Translations under genes and position numbers: made by a program
Source of the DNA: Vespa crabro
Taxonomy: Eukaryota; Arthropoda; Insecta; Hymenoptera; Vespidae
Length of the DNA stretch: 64,000 bases
Reading direction: 5' to 3'
Assembly: GCF_910589235.1 (NCBI RefSeq)
Contig: NC_060975.1
Span: forward strand, 3,128,069 to 3,192,068
Notes under the pieces: model-generated
What the model saw: the letters and a program-made list of their open reading frames with translations, nothing else
Database searches by the model: none
Told to the model about the DNA's origin: nothing
In this document: positions 60,238 through 64,000 of the stretch, piece after piece
Layout: each line of letters opens with the position of its first letter
Numbering within the stretch: the first letter of the stretch is position 1

Positions 60238-61690
60238 TCATGTGTGATACATACGTAATAAGCAACATGTTACAACTGTCATATAACGTTCAAATGCATC
60301 TCTAATTTCAATTTCTCTGGAAAAAGAAGTATTTTTCTATTATAGAAAAGTTTTGGATTTGGAGAAAGTTCAATGATAAATATAAATACCTTAACACATC
60401 CATATCCAATGCACATTGCATATACACAGATAAGAAATTTCTAAGATCGGTATGTGACCAACTGACTTGCTTCCATGGCTCTATACATCTTTCAACCAAT
60501 TCTAAAAAGAAAAATCTTAATTCTCTAGATCTATGTAGATTACAGCCTATTCCTAAGATAGCTCTTGAATAAGAACGGAAATTTGTATCAAGCTCTTGGT
60601 ATGAACGTTCAAGTAACATTGGTTTAAGTTTGATACATACTAAGCTAAAAAACATATTTATTTACAACATTTACATTAGAATAGTTAATACATATTTCAT
60701 ATAATAATCATATTATAACTTACTGCTTATGATGTTTGTCATTTTCTAATAATACTCTACATTCTGCAAGTTCTACCAAGAATTCTCTGTCAAGATCTGT
60801 ATCAAAATATTCTGATCCAACACATCGATAAGTCCATGCTGCCATCATACTATTAGCACAATGATACAAATCAGGAAATGTTAGAAATTGCAATTTCCTT
60901 TTATTCATTTCAAATCTAAGACAAGCTATGAATACTACTGCTGCATAACGTCTGGAAATATTTATATATATATATATATATAAAATCTTATTAAAAATAA
61001 TATTGTTAAAGATAAAATTAATCTTTATGTACTTAGCAAGATCTTCAGAAAGTAAAAAATGTTGTCTGATGTTAGCAACCAGAGAGCCAGGTAAATCTTC
61101 AACGACTTTGAAAACTCTTTTGACATTATCATACTGTCTACGACAGCTTTTTAAAGTAACTCCAGTCTTTTCAGACACTTCATCCATATCTTTTCTACTT
61201 TTTGATGTTAACTTTTTACCTAATAGTTCTCGAACAACAATATCATCAAATTCATAATACCTGCATTCATAATAAAACACAATTTGTATCCTATGATAGA
61301 TAAGTAAACAAAAAAATCACATTCTTACATTTCAATGAGCATTTGACTAGTTTGAGGTTCTATTTGAAATGCCAGTTGTTCTGTTGCAAGTTTTGTAGGA
61401 GTATGAAGTAACTTTTCCAACAAAGCATATGTACGATAATGATCAAGGACATCGGAAGCAACTAAATCTAGAGGAGCATTAGTTTGTATACAAATACCAC
61501 GTTGTTGTAAGGTGGTAACTGCATCGCTGGCTATTAAAGAAATATTGATAAAGTATTTAAAAATATTGGTACGTATTATAAAAATATAATAAATGAAAGA
61601 CTTACAAGAGTGCCCATCAACCCAAAGTTGATAAATTTCAGGATCGACGAGAGTATAATTACTGACAAAAACATCAACCTCGGACATCAT
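60238..61690 (-). CDS. FIBP: Acidic FGF intracellular-binding protein homologue
   Basis: FIBP was found as a partner of internalised acidic FGF; its basic role is still unclear. Six exons in phase, 61690-61606, 61530-61329, 61260-61033, 60951-60724, 60644-60390 and 60301-60238, give 353 aa (human 357). Matching blocks run over the full length: SEVDVFVSNYTLVDPEIYQL, DVLDHYRTYALLEKLLHTP, YYEFDDIVVRELLGKKL, then KTGVTLKSCRRQYDNVKRVF, KVVEDLPGSLVANIRQHFLL, RYAAVVFIACLRFE, and the end ERYMTVVTCCLLRMYHT (human RYMGTLRGCLLRLYHD). The last exon of 64 bp was found by that match and joins in phase 2. Two tandem ATGs at the start leave a one-residue doubt. No signal peptide or membrane span. A (TA)n run lies in intron 3. 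Confidence 0.96.
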
Positions 61691-62424
61691 TACGGAGGTT
61701 ATGTTCAAATATCTGAGATGTTACATTCTATATATTTATTATTATTAATTATATAGTACATACTATATTCAATGCATTTATCATTTTTTTTTCTAAATAC
61801 TTCATGTTTTTTAGTTTCTATTAATTTCTTTCAAATGCGAAATGTTAGAATGTTAAATGGCAGTCACAGAATAACAAATTTTATGTACATTTTATATACA
61901 TTTTATGTATTTATTTATTTATTTATTTTTTTAACATTAGTATTTTCGTTATCATAAATCTCATTCTCATTTGTATTTATATATCATATGACATATATAT
62001 ATATATATATTTATACACACAACACACATACACATATGTATATACGCAATTCGATCGTTAGAAAATACGATTATCGAATTTACGAGGGTTCGTTTCGATA
62101 ATCGAAACACGAATAGTATGTCTACTACCGGTTCGCGTGGACGATCGTATCGTGGATACTGCTAATCAATATTTTGCTTATCTCTTTTTGCGTACATATA
62201 TTAATAATGAATCTATTGTTAAATTGGTATAATAAGATAAAGCCTTTTAAAGAAGACAAATTACGATCGAACTATTCGTATGTTATTATACGTACATACG
62301 TGATATTTTTTTTAACAGTAACGTCGAACTCACGTGCGGAACTTTACGCGCGCGATTTACGTAGCTTGAGAAGTTTAACAGTGTTTTGTAAAGCAGAAAG
62401 TGATAGATGAAAACAAAAGTGAAA

Positions 62425-62472
62425 GTGAACATCGACGTGAACATCGACGTGGACATCGACGTGGACATCGAC
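62425..62472 (+). repeat. Four tandem 12-bp units GTG(A/G)ACATCGAC
   Basis: Units at 62425, 62437, 62449 and 62461. The first two read GTGAACATCGAC and the last two GTGGACATCGAC. In the + frame this would spell alternating Val-Asn/Asp-Ile-Asp. The frame is open for only about 60 codons and ends in a (TA)n run, so it is treated as a minisatellite, not as a gene. Confidence 0.8.
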
Positions 62473-62531
62473 ATCGTTAACGATATCGTCCAGGAATTAG
62501 ATATGTATGTAAGTACATCATCCAATATATA

Positions 62532-62532
62532 C

Positions 62533-62578
<46 letters not shown>
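62532..62578. repeat. (TA)n microsatellite
   Basis: About 45 bp of TA dinucleotides directly after the 12-bp tandem unit block. Other long TA runs in the window are at 2315-2352, 13428-13484, 13890-13926, 39647-39688 and 44447-44483. Confidence 0.85.
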
Positions 62579-62581
<3 letters not shown>

Positions 62582-63983
62582 TACTATAAGTTTGCCGGTT
62601 ATCTCTATTAAAATGTAAATTATTGTTGTAATCAGAGGCGTATATCTATGATGGGGCAAATAGGGCATGTGGTTTGGTCACTAATGTCAAGAAGTGGGGT
62701 GGCGGGTAGGGGAATACGAAAAAATCGAAAGAAACGGCAGTAGTTCGTCGAAAAGAATTAATTTTGACAAAATTCGATAAGAAATGAATTTGACCGAGGC
62801 TTATTCGCAATTTAAAAAAAAAATAATAATAAAAAAAAATAAAGGAAAAAATAAATAAATAAATAATGATGTACGTGTATGGAGGGAGGTAGAAGATACT
62901 ACTACGCAACTTCCGCGCTTGACCTAGGCACTGTTAACGCTATATAAGTCTTCGATTGTAACGGAATCTTCTTTAGTAGCTATTTTTGTGGAGTCTATCA
63001 ATGAAATTCAACAATGAAACCATAATCGTTCGAAAATTGATTCCCTTTTTTTTTTTCTCTAAATGACAATTGAGATTATTTAATTTATATATATATATAT
63101 ATAAGTATATATACACACGTGTATATAAAATCATATATTTTGTCAGGTTTAATTATTTTATGTTAATTAATTTTATTGGCTTATTGGTTCTTTTTCTTTT
63201 TTCTTTTCTTTTTTTTCTTTTCTTTTTTTTCTTTTCTTTTTTCTTTAGATATCAAAGTTACAGAGTGATTTTAAATGTTCTTCTCTCTCTCTCTCTCTCT
63301 CTCTTTCTTTTTCTAATTATTTGTTGAATATTTTTATTAATAGTAAATATTTTTCGCAAAATAAATAATCATTATAAATACATGAATTATTTGGATTACC
63401 ATAAATAATAAACGTAAGTGTAAGGAATTGCGGCCCAATATTATTTTATTATAAATACTGATCAAACGTTAAAAAAATATTAATCCCCAGAGTAAAAATA
63501 GCTGTCTTTTAAATATGCTTTTTTTATGTTCTTTGAGATGACGATTTGATAAAGAGATCTCTATTCAGATAAAAATATTATCTTCTCATTGTATTATACT
63601 TAATATTGCTAAAAGGGGATATATATATATATATAAATACATTTAGTTTTGATCCTTTCGTACAGTGCTCTAGCACGTTGTTGCGATTGTATTCTTTTGT
63701 TCTTTCTTTTTTTCTTATTTCTATTTCTTTCTCTTTCTTTTTCTCCGTTTCTTTCTTTTTTTGATCTCTTTCTCTTTCATTCTCGCTGTTTCTCCATTTC
63801 TCCGGGCGTTTCTCTATTTTCTCTCTCTCTCTCTCTCTTTCTTTCTCTCTCACTCTCTCTCTCTCTCTCTTTCTCTCGTCGAGAGAGGATTCTGTCCTTC
63901 GCAGAGAGGAGGAAGGAAACGCTCCAGGAAATTCATTTGCAGAGACGTGGCACTGCGCGGCAAAACACGAATGATATATTTAC

Positions 63984-64000
63984 ATGGCGCCGAGGGAGAG
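63984..64000 (+). other. Possible start codon of a gene running off the right edge
   Basis: After a TC-rich tract and a GC-richer 120 bp (63880-64000), the sequence TTTACATGGCGCCGAGGGAG contains an ATG at 63984 followed by GC-rich codons (MAPRE) up to the window end. The composition fits a 5' UTR plus start of a coding exon, but only six codons are visible, so this is a guess. Confidence 0.2.

Larger units (their letters stand above)
61691..63983. other. Right-hand intergenic region
   Basis: No supported gene. From left: a palindrome CGATTATCGAA / TTCGATAATCG at 62068-62104, four 12-bp tandem units at 62425-62472, a (TA)n run at 62532-62578, a GGGGTGGCGGG patch near 62695, (TA)n near 63088-63105, a T-rich (TTTTC)n tract at 63190-63245, (CT)n at 63281-63303 and a long CT-rich tract at 63705-63877. 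The last 120 bp are the most GC-rich of the region. Confidence 0.55.

Noticed and set aside
62407..62589. 60-codon + strand frame over the 12-bp repeats
   Set aside because: It is made of the minisatellite followed by a TA run, with no context for translation.
1..64000. Virus, phage, CRISPR or prokaryotic mobile system
   Set aside because: No array, integrase, capsid or polymerase frame is visible; all recognised genes are ordinary spliced animal genes.

Overview
The window is a 64 kb piece of an AT-rich animal nuclear genome. Every confidently read gene is split by short GT-AG introns in AT-rich sequence, and the encoded proteins are metazoan housekeeping families. Long TA, ATT, GT and TC microsatellites and homopolymer runs fill the gaps. 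The sequence fits an insect, probably a hymenopteran such as a wasp or bee: it has the base composition, a ZIP7/Catsup-type zinc transporter and a striatin/Cka orthologue, and it keeps a RAD52-type gene that Drosophila lacks. The species call is inference. There is no operon, CRISPR array, prokaryotic feature or recognisable tRNA/rRNA.

Layout. 1-4.6 kb: the last exon of an unrecognised + strand gene, then the 5' part of a KIF14/nebbish kinesin on the - strand, cut inside its motor domain. 4.6-12.4 kb: a gene desert with a four-copy tandem repeat of about 305 bp, a degenerate repeat of about 140 bp, two related dispersed-repeat copies that may be retroelement remains, and a GC-richer block. 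12.4-22.8 kb: a gene-dense stretch with TRAPPC3/Bet3 (+), a short RNF180-N-terminus-like zinc protein (+), LYSMD1/2 (-), ZIP7/Catsup (+), a RAD52-like gene (-) and a UPF0449/C19orf25 homologue (+). 23.6-29.5 kb: TMEM268 homologue (-) with two duplicated alternative 3' coding exons. 30.3 kb: an orphan GC-rich open frame. 32.0-33.3 kb: TTC19 (+). 34.8-39.0 kb: striatin/Cka (-). 42.1-43.1 kb: intronless SAP30BP (-). 46.9-49.9 kb: GGA clathrin adaptor (+). 54.1-57.2 kb: PRMT3 (-). 57.7-59.4 kb: PDHB (+), divergent from PRMT3. 60.2-61.7 kb: FIBP (-). 61.7-64 kb: repeats and a possible 5' start of another gene at the right edge.

The genes do not form one pathway; this is an ordinary animal gene neighbourhood. 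Shared themes are membrane traffic (TRAPPC3, GGA), mitochondria (TTC19, PDHB), ER/Golgi zinc (ZIP7) and several head-to-head pairs that probably share promoters (RAD52-like/C19orf25, PRMT3/PDHB).

Most noteworthy: an insect RAD52-fold protein that has lost most of the basic ssDNA-binding residues; the TMEM268 gene with a duplicated CPCQ exon; an RNF180 N-terminal module encoded alone; the orphan open frame at 30.3 kb; and a set of palindromic or tandem repeats. Exon boundaries below were placed by hand from splice consensus and checked by counting reading phase across every junction.
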